From Whitmania pigra (taxonomy: Eukaryota > Annelida > Clitellata > Hirudinida > Haemopidae): DNA of 64,000 nucleotides. Numbering within the stretch: the stretch's first letter is position 1; the number at the start of each line of letters is the position of its first letter. Position numbers and translations under genes: made by a program. Location: positions 237,501-301,500 of the forward strand of contig JAJTWR010000467.1 in assembly GCA_021613335.1 (NCBI GenBank), read 5' to 3'. A model generated the notes under the pieces. It had not been told where the DNA came from, did no database searches, and saw nothing but the letters and a program-made list of their open reading frames with translations. Positions 1-14,112 of this stretch are shown here, in pieces.

Positions 1-96
1 CCATCCTTCCGTCCATCCATCCATCCATCCAAATATCCAACCATCCATCCACAATCCACTCATTCACTTATCCATCCACTTCTCCATCCTTCCCTC
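1..96. repeat. CCAT-type tetranucleotide repeat
   Basis: Imperfect tandem copies of CCAT/ATCC run from the first base to about 96, with interruptions such as AAATATCCAA. It is a simple microsatellite with no coding potential. Confidence 0.85.
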
Positions 97-273
97 TTTT
101 ACACCTTCGCATGAGTTGGAATGGATCTGACACACCTTGAGTGCTGTGGATACACCTTGGATGTTCTGTTTACCCAGCGCTGTGCAAACAGTTTTATAAA
201 CTTATCTTTCACCGTCACAACGGATTATGTTGCCTCCGACGATGCAAGGAGAAGATTCGTTGCTTACTAACGA

Positions 274-384
274 AATTATAAGCATAATTTTTATAATTAT
301 GAGCATAATTTTTATAATTATGAGCATAATTTTTATAATTATGAGCATAATTTTTATAATTATGAGCATATTTTTTATAATTAT
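274..384. repeat. 21-bp tandem repeat, about 5 copies
   Basis: Five head-to-tail copies of a 21-bp unit with core AATTATGAGCATAATT, which is nearly palindromic. Because 21 is divisible by three, the array reads as a repeated heptapeptide in open frames on both strands. These frames are repeat artefacts, not genes. Confidence 0.9.
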
Positions 385-2018
385 TCATATTTTTGTGATG
401 ATTAATAGTTATGCTATTATGATCATAATTAAGGGATAAACCAGGTTGCAAAGGAGATATTTAAGAGATGATTTGAAGACAAAGTAATTAAACAAATAAA
501 AGATTTTAAATATGAATTCAAACTCTTTAATCAGTGAAAACTTGAAAATAAGTCTTCAAATTAAATTGTTATTATATATTTATCAAGAAAATAGACAAAA
601 AATTAAAATTAATAAAAGCTTAAATGCTTCATAATTTTGAAAAACAATAAATTGAAACTCAATAAAACCGGACTAAAATTTTAAATTTAATTATGTTTAA
701 TACAATTTATTTAAAAAAACCTTGCCTCAATTTCAAATTAATTGATTGATCTCATTATAATCGAATTATTCTAATTATTTAATTAAATTTAATCGCTTAA
801 GTTAAAATTTGTAGAAAATAAAATACCGCATTAATAAAACAATAATAAATTAGTAATATCATGTTAATAAAATATGATACTTATCAACAATTGTTCTAAA
901 CAATATTTCATATCTTCCAATTAATTAATTAATTAAGAAAAATTAATCTTCGAGCAAAAAATCATTGACATTCATTCCATTGGAAGCATGGGAACCAAAG
1001 TCAAATCATCAGGTTCTGGAGCTTCTTGAAGTTGTTTGCTTCTCAAACTGGGGATTGAACTCGAGACCCATGGACAAGAAATTGTTTTTTTGAAATTGAA
1101 TTCTTTTGTGAACAATTAGAATTGAAAAAAACACGGACGTCGGCTGATTAAAAGTAACAACAATCATCATCACCATCGTGGTCATCATCATATAACCATC
1201 ATCATCACCGTCATTATCATCATCACTGGCATCAAAATTTTCATGCTGTGATTAGAACAGCCGCGCAAGAGAGTACTTGAAATGATCATTGTACATTATG
1301 AAAATAATTAATGCATATCGACTGTCATCATCATCGTCGTCTTCGCCGTCATCATCACTGTTTGGTCGAAAATAAGTTGCTATGGTAATATAGTAAATGT
1401 AACGATAAAAACAATAAATAACAATAACAATAATGATATAAATAATAATAAAACTAATAATTAATAATAATAATAAATACCTCTGTTAATAATAGCATGT
1501 TGTACCACGCATATTGACTCAGGCCAAAAACCTCGTAACGACCTTGATTCCAATATCTTGAGTGCTCCCCACGAGAGAGTAATTGCAGGAAGAATTCCTG
1601 ACGACAACAACAACAACAACAGTATCATTAATCTGAGACGGTAATATAATTAATTAAGTAAATAAATTAAACTAGTAATTATTTGATTTAGTGCTGCAGT
1701 AAACTTGTATATTAATTTAATTTGTTATCAAATAATTGGAAATCAAACCCGGTTGGCACGTTGGCATGTCGTCATCATCACTACCACCTTCTCCCTCAGT
1801 ATCATCATCATCATCATCGTCGTCGTCGTCGTCGTCATCGTCATCATCATCATTACGAATATTTTAAACCAAAAATTAAACAAAAAAGTCGAACAATTGG
1901 TAATCCATAAAACAAGACACGAACTAAATAAAAAATTGCCTCGGAACAAAAAAACGACATCATCATCAATAAAACATAATCAATAACAACCTTCACAACA
2001 TCAACAGCAACAACATTA

Positions 2019-2254
<236 letters not shown>

Positions 2255-3874
2255 AACAATAAGGCTGTTTTCACGTTCCGCTTTGCTTTGTTTCCATGGA
2301 AAAATAGAATGAACTTCTAACAGGTTATGTCAACAACAACATCAACAACAACAACAACAGTTTGTTGTTCATGTAAAGAAACAATAGCGTTCAAGAGGGC
2401 TATGATCCCTTCTCCGAAGAAATCCTCGGGTTGATTCTCAATCAATAAACAGGTGCAAAATATTATTTTTAATAATTGCAACGGTTTCTTAATTTTTTGC
2501 GGTATCTTTCACTTTTTTAATTTTGTTTTAAGTTTATAAATGAATACTCAGAAGAGAAGTATTGTATAATGTATTCAAAAAAAAAATAATAATATTCATA
2601 GTCAATAATTGTCATCATCATCACCACCGTAGAAGGTGATATATATTACATTGTAAGTTTATTTGTAATTTAACGAAATTTAATTCTTATGTGTTTTGGA
2701 ATCACATTTATCTTCCACCTGCTCTCGACGAAAAAAAATCTTCAACAAAAGTAAGAAAGTAATGGACTTTTAAATTAAATTTTGTTTCGTAGCAAATTTC
2801 ATTACTTCCTTTTTAAATCAGTAAATTCGATAACATTTCTGAGTAATCATATTAAACATATCTCGTTCAAATTTTATTTTTTTAAACCACGCCTTTAACA
2901 AATAATCCTCTTAAGGTCTTTCCAATGTCTATATGCAATCAATGGGCCTTTAATGGCCAGTCAGCTAATGTATCAGCGAGATGGATACTCCGAATGTTAG
3001 GCTCAGCATACGGACTAACCGAGGCAAATGTTTTCAATGTTATACCATAAAATATAGATTTAATATTACATTATATTATTTATAGTATTTTTCCTAAAAA
3101 CAATATTACATATATTATATTATTAAAATAATATTAATATTAATGATTTATGAATAATAAGATGTAATATGATTAATATATTGTTTTATTAAAATATTGT
3201 ATGAATAATGTAATGTAACAAAGAAATTAATAGAAAATTTAATCTACATTTTTGGAAAAGATTTTATTACTTGAAGTTCCATTATTTCACATTTTCGCGG
3301 ACTATGAAGAAGTTATAAAAATGAAATGTGATCAAATCTTCGCAGCTTAGAAAGACAATTGCAGTTCTATTTTAGAATGAATCTAATGCTCGTAATGCTC
3401 ACAATGCATCGTAATACTTAATAAATTATAACACATTAATAAATATAATACATATTGATAAATAATAAATATTACATTACAATGTACGTAATACAATTAA
3501 CATAATGATCGTAGTATGTAATAAATAATAAATTATAATGCACGTAATGCAAGTAATACAATATAATGCACGTAATGCACAACATGCGACGCAATGTTCT
3601 TTTGATGGAGCATGACATGAATTCGATTCTCATCCGAAACAGAAAGTAATCATTTTTTACTGGAATCGAATTTGATGGAAAAGAATCTCAATAGTCCGAA
3701 AAATGTCATAAAAAAGTTTTAAAACAGTCTCACTTTAAGAGTGCATTACTGAAACACGCTTCTGGAATCCGAAATTTGAGAGCCCTTACTGTTCTACGGG
3801 AGCTTCAAACTTCAGCAGTAGAATTTTCGAATACATGTACAGACCAGTACATTTAAAATGTACTCATCGTACAT

Positions 3875-3975
3875 TGTACTCATTATGCTTTGCATAATTG
3901 TACGTTGTACTCATTATGCTTTGTATAATTGTACGTTGTACTCATTATGCTTTGTGTAATTGTACATTGTACTCA
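3875..3975. repeat. 31-bp tandem repeat, 3+ copies
   Basis: Three consecutive 31-bp units starting at 3875, 3906 and 3937, each beginning TGTACTCATTATGCTTTG. A partial fourth copy follows. Copies differ by one or two bases. Confidence 0.9.
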
Positions 3976-4372
3976 ATGATAAGCATGTGTCCAAGAGGCT
4001 TTGAAAAGCCTGGATCTGAATTGTGGAATCCCGCATGAGTAGTTGAAAGAATTCGAGTAATGAATTGGAAAATGTTTTACGAGGCATCATTCCAGTCATT
4101 GCCGACCGGTTTCGGATGTTGTAGTAAATTGGACAAGTCATGTTGTCTATGCTTATCTTGTCCAGTTGGCGCGTGTGATATAATTTTTTAATAATTATCA
4201 TTATCTTCTGTCAAGTAATTGGAAGAATTATTAGAACCTTTAATAAAATTATGATAATAAAATTATGTATTAAATCAATTAAAGTTAAAGAAATGATATT
4301 ATCATTATCTCATTTATATCATCATCATATTTATCGCAATATCTATTATCACGCACTGCTAATACTACTACA

Positions 4373-4417
<45 letters not shown>

Positions 4418-4440
4418 CATCATCATCATCATCATCATCA

Positions 4441-4475
<35 letters not shown>

Positions 4476-4487
4476 TATTATTATTGA
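4373..4487. repeat. ATT then ATC microsatellite
   Basis: (ATT)n to about 4418 switches directly to (ATC)n to about 4475, then returns to ATT. It is a compound trinucleotide repeat. Confidence 0.95.
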
Positions 4488-5689
4488 ATGTTTAGAAACG
4501 AATGATGGTGGTTCTTGGAAAATCCAGAAAGTTTTTTTTGTGTGGAAGAAATCATTCCATGAGATAAGAATGCGGTCCAGGCCAGATAAGATGCTGCAGT
4601 TTATACTCAGTGGAATGCAAATCTGCTGCTACAAGCAACGCTTCACAAAGTCAGAATAATTTTCAACATATTTACTGTTGACATTTTTTGAACATCAAAC
4701 ATGACTTTGTACTCATTATACATTGTATTATCATTTAATGTTGTTGTGGCTCTAATATGTTGTTGCATATGTTCTATTATAATTAGATTGTATTTGTTTG
4801 TTGATGTGGTTCCGGAAATTTTCAAGACTTGATTTTAAGTCAGGAATAGTTTGTGTGGGCAGTTAATTTTCCACCAAAAAATTCCTCGTTTTTCACATTA
4901 ATTGGATATAATGTATTTTCATGTTGTCATCATCATCATCGTTACCGTCGTCATCGTCATCGTCATCATCATCATCGTCATCATTATAAGCATTTGTTGC
5001 AGCCACAGTAATAAATTATTTACCCTGGCGATAAGGTTGCTAAGGACCTAGTTGATAAGCAAGCAATCAGTCAATCGGTGATACTCTGTCACTAAATTAC
5101 ATAAATGTTTAAATTCGTGGTAACTCATTAGTTCTGTCTTTAATGAGTTATTATTATTACAACAATACTTTAATGATGTACAAGACACAATAATAATAAG
5201 TTTTATTATTTATGTTCTATGCATTCCATAACCATTAATTTTACAACCATTTTATGACCTTTACAGACATATTTATTATCCTCCAGACATGAAAAATACC
5301 TGTTTACTACAATTTCAACGTGCGATTGTGATTGGCTTGTTGAGTGATTTATTAATAACATAGTAATTTATTATAAAAATCTATCTTGAATTCAGCTTTT
5401 CTTTTAATAATATTTACATAACTTTTTTTTAATTATTATTTTATGTTGATGCTTAAAAAACTGAATTATAAAGTCAGCTCTCTAAAAGAATTTAAACTAA
5501 ATATAAATCCTTTACTTAAGAAATATTTTGCTTTATTAAGTAAATTTCAACATTTAATCCAACTATTACCTAAAGAACTAAAAATAATTTAAAATATTTT
5601 AGACAATCTAAGAACAGCGTTTTTATTAATAAAAACGGCATTTATTTTATTGTAACTTTATTAATTTTTTATTCGAAAACTGTATATAA

Positions 5690-6123
5690 TATATATTTTT
5701 ATTATTAATATTAATAACAATTATTATAATAATATAATTAATATAATATTAATATTAATAATAATTATTATATTGATGATGATGATGATGACGATGATAA
5801 TTATTATTGTTATCGATTATTGCAACAACAAGTTTTTAAGTTGGACTTGCTATTATAATATTATTGTTATTATTATTATTATATTATTATAATAGTTATT
5901 ATATTGATGATGATGATGACGACGACGATGATGATGATGATTATGATGACGACGACGACGACGATGATGATGAGGATGATGATGATGATGATGATGATTA
6001 TGATGACGACGACGATGATGATGAGGATGATGATGATGATGATGATGACGATGATAATTATTATTGTTATCGATTATTGCAACAACAAGTTTTTAAGTTG
6101 GACTTGCTATTATAATATTATTG

Positions 6124-6164
<41 letters not shown>

Positions 6165-6180
6165 TATTATTATTATTATG

Positions 6181-6224
<44 letters not shown>

Positions 6225-6225
6225 C

Positions 6226-6287
<62 letters not shown>

Positions 6288-6296
6288 TTTAAATTA
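5690..6296. repeat. Compound repeat block containing a tandem segmental duplication
   Basis: ATA/ATT tracts alternate with GAT/GAC tracts. A unique-looking segment containing TATCGATTATTGCAACAACA and the following ~50 bases occurs at 5811 and again at 6068, an offset of 257 bp, with no visible mismatch. The block ends in about 160 bp of (ATT)n. Long poly-Asp and poly-Ile/Tyr frames here are translated microsatellite. Confidence 0.9.
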
Positions 6297-7009
6297 GATG
6301 CTCATTTCCATCCTCTGAAGTTTGTTTGGGAAAAACTTGATTTAGTATCGAGATCATCATCAGGAGCATGCCAATGTCAATGTAATGGGTTTTGTAAATA
6401 AGTCAATAAGTCATATCGCAGATTTCACAATCCTTGATGACGAACACTGGAGAGATGATGGCTATGATGATGATGATGATGAATATGATGACGATGACGA
6501 TGATGATGAATATAAAGACGAAGATAGCGGTACCTTAAGAAGACATTTCACAGGAATAAATATCATTCTCGGCAAAAACATGGTATAAAATTGAAGCAAA
6601 ATAGTTTGACGTTGTTGTTGTTGTTGTTGTAGTTTCTGCTGCTGCTGCAACTAGTAATTTTATTATTATAAGTAGTTATTTTAATTATTCTCATTTGTCT
6701 TTTAGCAAATACTCTTAGTGCCATAATTATTCTAATTGAGGATGCCCCTAGAGAAAAGCAGTTTGTATCCGCACCATCACTTGTGTATCACTAATTTTAT
6801 CATTTATTGCATCATAACAACTCCTTAAAATATTATAATGTAATTATAGTTATAATTATATTTATTGTCAACAAAGACATTAATTATCGACGCAACGAAG
6901 GGGGAGAAGAATTACGAACGTATGTGACAGAAGCGGGAACATTGAGTCAGTAAATTATTTGCACAGGAGAATTGAACAGCGTAATGGCTTTCGTGACTAT
7001 TGTCACCAA

Positions 7010-7094
7010 CATTAACAACAACCACAGTAACAATAACAACAGTAACAATAACAATAGCAGCAATAACAACAACAACGACGTCGACGATGACGAC

Positions 7095-7125
<31 letters not shown>

Positions 7126-7230
7126 ATGATGACGACGACGACGACGACGACGACGATGATGATGATGATGATGATAATAATAACAATAACAATAATAATA
7201 ACATTAATAATTAGAATAACAATATTTATT
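7010..7230. repeat. AAC / GAC / GAT / AAT compound trinucleotide repeat
   Basis: Successive AAC, GAC, GAT and AAT tracts that differ from each other by single transitions, as expected for one expanded array that has diversified by point mutation. Confidence 0.9.
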
Positions 7231-7334
7231 AGTACAATAATAACAATAGCAAAAATAACATTGACAATTATGTTGACGGATAATGAGGACCCTGAAGCAA
7301 ATTCCACATAAGCAATTTTGCACGTATTATGCAT

Positions 7335-7395
7335 ATATTAAAACATATTATTGTACATATTAAAACATATTGTTACATATTAAAACATATTATTA
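7335..7395. repeat. Short tandem repeat around CATATTAAAACATATT
   Basis: Three copies of CATATTAAAACATATTRTT separated by two or three bases. Each copy is internally near-palindromic. Confidence 0.75.
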
Positions 7396-10040
7396 TTCTC
7401 CCCTTCATTATGATTACTATTATCACTTCTATCTTATAATTTTTTTATAATATGCATTACATTTACTGTTGTATCCTACAGAGACTCTTAAGCTAAAATA
7501 GACCAACTCTTATTTCACCCTTCACACATTCATCTTTTCAGTGGAAGAAAATAATTCAAAAGTTCACTTCTCCGACACTTGGAGAGAGTTTTTCCACTTA
7601 ATGGTGCGTTGCTCCACGATCGATATCACCTCTATCCGGCTGGGCGGTTTCCCATGTCTCTCAAAAAAAAAATTATTTTTAATTTAACTTTTTTTTTAAA
7701 CCAATATCTCTGCTTCTTGTCTCTCTTTCCTTAAGAGGTAGCATCTTCATCTCACGTGTTCGAGGTGTATTTGGATCTCGATGAAGTTAATGAATGACTT
7801 GTCATCAGTTTTCCAGACTTTCTTTGGACGAACCGAAAAATTCCAACCCTCCGCCATTGGTCTTCTTCTTCTTCTTTTTCTGATCATGCCTCAGAAGCAT
7901 CAGTCTCAGCAACAGACAGAAACCTCGATTAGAAGTCAAAAAGGGGCTTGTAAATGGATTCAATAAAGTTTTCCCGCCAACAATCTTGCTTGGAAATGTC
8001 CTGACAAATCCAATGACCTTGAAAAGACATTCGATTGAGTTCCAATGTCGTGTAATTATTAACGATTACATTCTTGAGATTTTTCTGAAGGTTGGTAAAA
8101 GACATTGTAATTAATTTAACATTATTTTTACTTTTAATCTTATGAAAATATCGATCCTCGGATTCTTAAGCTTCGCCTACCACGTTCATTCAGTACCTAG
8201 GTTCAATTGCATTCTTCAACGTGATACGACTCGCAACGTTTGCAAACACCATGACAATCAAAATGGCAAACGCCGCCATCTTGAATATTCATGTATGCAG
8301 CACGGATGGTTTTACCTATTTATAATAGGTATTACTAATTGCGGCCATCAATAATGCCGTTGGTCTAGTAAATTTCGCATGTTTGAATTTAGGAATCTTC
8401 AGATTCTTATTTCAATGAATATCGTTCTCCCGAAATATTTCCACCAAAAGTCTTAAAATATCTTTTACTATTCCACATCACCTCATATCCTTTCATCCTT
8501 TGTCGAGTCCGTCTCGTATGAGTGCAGTCATTTTAAAATGGCCGTCATAAATTGCTTCAAAAAGTAATAAAATCGAATTATAGTCTTCAGTAGAGCACAC
8601 TGGATATGCAGTGCACTTCTCGAGATGTTTATTTGCTTTACGACTCGTATTTGCATGGAAATCTAGGGGACTTTATAAGCAGTTTCATTTCCTGTAGGAT
8701 ATATTCCACATAGAAATCGTCCCTACGAAGCGAATCCTTTTCAATTGCCTTTTTTAAAGGTCGCCCGACCGATAGAAACAGAATTATTCTCTCCCAGAAG
8801 GGAATTACTTTCGATTGGCCAATCGGACTCAGCGGGTTCAAACTTGATTCCCTGAAATGAATTTTCTCCAGATTAAATCCAGGAAATACGTGGAAAAAAT
8901 AGGAATTTAAAAAAAAAGGGGGAATCCTTGTAAAGAAAAAACGAATTAATTCAAGTGCCATGAAACTGCAGAAGTAAACAGAGATGCATGTTTACATTTC
9001 GTGGCGGCGTGTGGACCTCCAAGAAGAAGCCGATCGAAAAAAGGATGCGTTTTTAGATTTCAAAGCGTTTTACGAGCTGTTATTTTTAATCAGTTTTGTC
9101 TAGTAATGTTTTAAATGAAGCATTATCTACATAAACTTTAGGAATTCGATATTAAAATGAAATTAAAATTGATTTTTTTCTTTGAAATTTCATTAAATAA
9201 GTCTTCAGTTTCATTCTCGCAACGTCGTCAACAAATATTTTTAAAATATTAAAAAAAAATTTATCAAATATTATTTTATATAGGCTGAAAACTGAAAGCT
9301 CTCTTCGTTAAATTTCTGTTGATTCCATTCCAACTAAATTAGATTTTTCAAAAAAAAAGACTTAAAATTATAAATGATATTTAATGACATCCTCCTTAGT
9401 TGACCACGCTAATGACTGCGACTTAATGAGATGCTGAAGTTGATAGGATTCAGAGAATTTGATTTTTATCTTTTCAAAAATTTACGAATCTTTCAGTGGG
9501 TCTTTCAACGTGGAATTTGTCTTGCTTCGCCTTCGATTAAGAAGAAGTTGACAATTTGGAGAGAAATGTTAATGGCTGGAGCAAATACGTGTTTGTAATA
9601 TGCTTTTCTTGATCTTTTTCAAATTATCACACAATGTGTGAACGTTATTCTATCATATTTACGTTGTTATTGTAATATTTTATAATTTGTATATTTGATT
9701 TTTAAACCCAACTGTCAGTGAAAAACATTAAATTCCACCAATCAGAGATTAAAAAAGAGTTAAAAGATTAAAATTACAAATTTGACCTGCAGGATATATT
9801 TTGAGAAAATTTATTCTTTTCTATACGATAGAATTTGTTTTCCAGAATTTTCTGCCAGTCATTCGTAGATGTATCATTTATTTCCGTTTATTCCAGTATT
9901 TTTAAATTAATTTCTCGACGAGTCTTTTAGTTTTTCATAAACGTTTTATAAACTTAAACATTAACAAGTAATTAAGAAGTACCTCTTCTGGCGTTAAAAC
10001 TATATTCACATTTGAAAAATGTTTGCAAAACTGAAAAAAA

Positions 10041-10165
10041 ATGATTTTCGAATGAATTTAAAAAAATGATTTACGAATGAATTTAAAAAAATGATTTACA
10101 AATGAATTTAAAAAAATGATTGACAAATGAATTTAAAAAAATGATTTACAAATGAATTAAAAAAA
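10041..10165. repeat. 25-bp tandem repeat, 5 copies
   Basis: Units start at 10041, 10066, 10091, 10116 and 10141. The unit begins ATGATTTACAAATGAATTTA and ends in an A-run. Copies differ by one to three bases. Confidence 0.9.
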
Positions 10166-11651
10166 ATTATTTTGTTACGATTGAATAAAATTGTTGTGGC
10201 GGCATCTTATTTAAGCACAATCTCAGGAGACCTGTGAATTTACTTGAACAAAACAATGAAACTACTCCCAGGTCTTCGTGTGTGGTCCAACAACAGCTTT
10301 TGTTTGTCTTTTTGTCACTCTTTCTGGGAAGAATAAATACGTCACGATCTAAATTGTGAAGAAATTACTTTGGAAAGTTATTATTACTAAAAGTGTGGAA
10401 AGCAGAAATTTAGCGGTGCGACAAAATAATAGACGTCGTTTTGTCTGTAAATGACTGTGTTAATTGTATCACTTATAAATATAATTATAATTATTACTAT
10501 TATTACATTGTGTTGAGTTGAAATATTATTACAATATTATTATTAGTGCGATGTTTTGTGCGCCGATACCGATACGATTATCGTAGGGGCACTAATTATT
10601 ATACTATATTAATTATGCAAAATATAATTATTAGTATTATAATAAATGACAGATCGACACAAAAGTACTTAGACTGCGCATATGTCTGCCGCGCTTATCA
10701 CGTGACAGGCGCCTCTCGCTGTCTGTCATTGGTCAGTCGTTATTCAACGTGTTGTCGTCGGAAACATTGGATTTTTGTGTTTTCTGGAAAATATCCTTTA
10801 AAACATTCATGATAGAAACTCAGAATTTAATAACCTTAAGTTACTTTTCTGCAAAAAAAAAAACCCAGAAACTATTGTGGATAAATTTTTTTTATAATAA
10901 AATTTAAGTACAAACGTCAAAGATTACCTTGATTTACAAACTAACTCATACATGAATGTGAACAATTTAAAAATAAATTATTAATTTAAAATCAATTATT
11001 CAACCAATTTTTGCACTTGTTGAACTCTTCAACCTGTCATTGGACATGTTTGATTTTTCTCCCAAAAACTTCAACTTTTGTGTTGTTTTATTAAATTTTA
11101 AATTTGTCATTAACAAATCCTGTCGTTGACCTGAGCTGGAATTTCACAAATTATTATTGAGAAGATAAATCATATGCTTCTCAAATAATTACATTTAGAC
11201 TAAATATATTTACGTTTTTGCGATTACTTTCCAATTATATTTTTATTTCGAATAACCTTTTATCTTTTCATCACCTGGTATCAGGAATGTTTAAATATCC
11301 ATTTGGGACTCTGTTAATTTAGAAATATTATTATCGATTTTATTTTTACGAAATATATTATTATAGATTGTATTATTAAGAAATATATCAACATTACATT
11401 TCGCTTTTATGATCAATTCGATTTATGCGTTTCAGATAATTCAACGTATGCTTGCTCCATAAACAATTACGAGACATCAATTATAATGTTAACTTAAATC
11501 GTTAACCACATACAAATATTACAACATCAAATATACAATAATAACATAGTATTATACTATTTTAACAAACATCATGCAATGATAACTCCACAACAACAAC
11601 AACAACAACAAACAATAACTGGTAGTGACCTCATAATTTCCCATCCCTCAG

Positions 11652-12355
11652 TCCGCTACATGGTTGTGGTGAAGAATGCAGCCACAGCGCACCTGCGCAC
11701 CAAGCAGAGAGTTTCAGCCGCCCTTGTGGTCGTATGGTGCATGTCCTTCACCTTGAGCATCCCCGTGCCCTTCTTCTACGAGGTGGTCCTCAGGTGCGAT
11801 ACTGACCCCCAAGTCGGGAAAATATTCACTCTCATCTTCTTCTTCGTCGGGTGAGGCTTGTTGCAGTTTTGTCGCAGTTTTTGTTGGTGGTAGTGAAGCT
11901 GACATCGTCGTCATCGTCATCATCATCGTCGTCGTCATAATTACCGTTGCAGGGAAAATAAGATTGGTGAAGATATTTGAAGTTTAAAAAATTTAAATTT
12001 TTGATTTTAATTTAAGAACTTGAAATTTGACATGACGATATGAAAAAAATATTAAATTTGAAAATATAATCAATTTTTGAAAAAAAAAATCAAATCACGA
12101 AATTCTAAAATTTCTTTATCGAGATGATTTTAAAATGCTTATTGAAAAAAGTTTGGCAAACGATGAAATGTTTCAAAGAAACGTTCTTAAATTTGTAAAG
12201 AAAAATTAAATGAATATTTATAAACGAAATATAAATAGCGCAATAAAACGTAGTTTAAGGAAATATTTAAGGATAAATAATACAAATGTACTAACGGCAT
12301 CTATAGCAACAATTAAAATATCATAAACGTTAACAATAATAACAATAACAACAAC

Positions 12356-12401
<46 letters not shown>

Positions 12402-13670
12402 CAATAACAATAATAATAATAACAATAGCGACAACATTAATTACAAGCGGAATATTTTTAGAAGCGCATGGAAGGCCAAAAACAAAAACAACCAAATGTC
12501 ACCACAAACAACAATTTCTTAATTCACCATTCCTCGTCTCTTCCAACCATCTATTTATATCGGCGTCACGTGACAACAGGTATGTGGTACCGTTGCTAAG
12601 CATCGGCGTGCTTTACCTCTGCATCATCAAGCACATCCAAAACCACAAGACGTCAGAGGTCTTGCCAAGCAAGACCAGGGGAAGATCTGAGGTCAAGACC
12701 AAGCAGGCTGGCAAGATGCTGGTCTTAGTTCTGGTGGCATTCTTTCTTCTCTGGCTCCCCATCCACATTCAGATGATGCTCTACCATTTTGGATATGCCC
12801 CCCAGAGGTGACTGGTTTTTTGTAGGGGTGGAGATGGGTAATTAGGATGGATGGGAGCTAGGACCTTTGCTACTGATTTATTAAGCGGTTCAAATGATGA
12901 GGCTGTTGTTCGTGGTTTGATTAGAGCATTTAGTTTTGTTACATTTCAAATTACAAAGCCTATTTGATATATATAGGGCACTTTGACCAAGGGTTTAACA
13001 ATTTAAAACAATTTAGTCAATAATTAGTTATAAATCGCTACTCATTAAGGCTTTGCATTCTCTTAACAGCAACATTTACCAGATCGTTGGTCTCGTCAGC
13101 AACTGTTTGGCCTATATAAATTCAGTTGTCAATCCATTCATCTACAACCACTCGTCGAAGGACTTCAGGGACGCTTTCAAGGAAGTCGTCTGCTTCCGAC
13201 CAAACGACTCCTGCACCTCTCCGACCTGCTGCCGTAGTCAGAAGTTCCAACGTTTGTCCGTCCGTTGCAGCGCAAGATTCAACTCCAAGTTCAACCCTGA
13301 CGAACCGTCGAATGTGCCCTCACAAGCTCGCTCGGAGCCAGCCATGCCGGACTATGACAGTGTGAAAGATGGGGGATTCTTCGTGGGCGAAGAAGCAGAC
13401 ATGGTGAACAACCACAGTCAATCGGAGGTCAAAGTCATGCCTAAAAGTCTCAGCTTCAGCGTCCTCGGCCGCTCCGACACGAGTCAAGAGACGGATGTCA
13501 GCAACTACATCAACCTGGCGACAATCAACTGCAACAACAACGTCTGCAATTTTATGCGGTTAGGAACAACAGCAACAACAACAACGACAACAGCAGCAGT
13601 CAATCTTTCCCAGACCCTCAAAACACCAGCCCTTCACTCTCCCGCAACCGAGATGGAACAAGTAGCCTGA
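11652..13670 (+). CDS. Class A (rhodopsin-like) neuropeptide GPCR, 5' part missing
   Basis: Three exons fit together in phase: 11652-11850, 12580-12807 and 13070-13670, the last ending in a TGA stop. They encode the end of TM3 (RYMVVV), TM4, the ECL2 cysteine, TM5 (GYVVPLLSIG), TM6 with FLLWLP, TM7 with the NPFIY motif, then a cytoplasmic tail of about 165 residues with Asn- and Thr-rich stretches. TM1-TM3 are not found upstream. The LAYINS-NPFIY and YVVPL-YLC patterns resemble galanin/allatostatin-A-type receptors. This subfamily call is tentative, because other peptide receptors share the motifs. As a family such receptors sit in the plasma membrane and signal through G proteins. The residue before RY, at the intron junction, cannot be Asp or Glu in this model. 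Introns of 729 and 262 bp carry repeats. Confidence 0.82.
12338..12425. repeat. AAT/AAC microsatellite in GPCR intron
   Basis: (AAC)n and (AAT)n with small interruptions inside the intron between the TM4 and TM5-TM6 exons. Confidence 0.9.
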
Positions 13671-13754
13671 GAAGGAACATTATCGCATTCTAAGGCGACC
13701 CCTGACGTACATTCTACAGAATGTAATTGTTGTAATAATACCATGTAAGCAGGA

Positions 13755-13910
13755 CGACCGTGAAGGAAGCACAGGGGCAAGTGCCCTGAGTCTGGCAATT
13801 TTTTAGGGTCGCTCGGGTTTTAAAACCTTTTTTTTTTTGCTTTTTATACTACCATGTTTATATAACTTGGGGCCCGAAATTTCTATCGATGGCTCTGCGT
13901 GTAAGTAACA
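13755..13910. mobile_element. Possible transposon-derived fragment
   Basis: The stretch contains AGGGGCAAGTGCCC, a TTTAGGG-like segment, and GGGGCCCGAAAT further on. G/C-rich blocks of this style in an otherwise AT-rich setting resemble the tails of non-autonomous repeats common in invertebrates. Similar-looking blocks occur at 18719-18855 and 63781-64000. No ends, target duplications or coding sequence were identified. Confidence 0.3.
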
Positions 13911-14112
13911 AAAGGCGTCATAATTTCAATTCATAATTTTTACCGGCTAAAACATTGTTTTCCGACAATTCTGGCATCGACCTTCAGACTTGAACCAACT
14001 TCACACTTGACTCGTTAACCTGTTCTGACAGTATCTTTCCATACCTGGTAAGCGTCATGACCTTGACTGACTCAGTTTCCGTTTTGTCTCACCCTTGCTT
14101 TCGGTCGCTTTC

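Noticed and set aside
1030..1075. tRNA T-arm-like motif on the minus strand (GAGTTCAATCCCC), with similar motifs near 14930, 19140 and 47300
   Set aside because: No full cloverleaf or matching A box was found at any site. They could be SINE remnants, but the evidence is a dozen bases each.
3914..4201. Minus-strand open frame of 95 codons
   Set aside because: It runs into the 31-bp tandem repeat. I considered a transposon reverse-transcriptase remnant, but no RT motif is visible in any frame.
8638..8961. Minus-strand open frame of 107 codons, Phe- and Arg-rich
   Set aside because: No domain, no splice context and no family resemblance. Composition fits translated AT-rich spacer.
10546..10812. 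Plus-strand open frame upstream of the GPCR
   Set aside because: Checked as a possible GPCR 5' exon. It has no membrane segment or TM1-TM3 motif.
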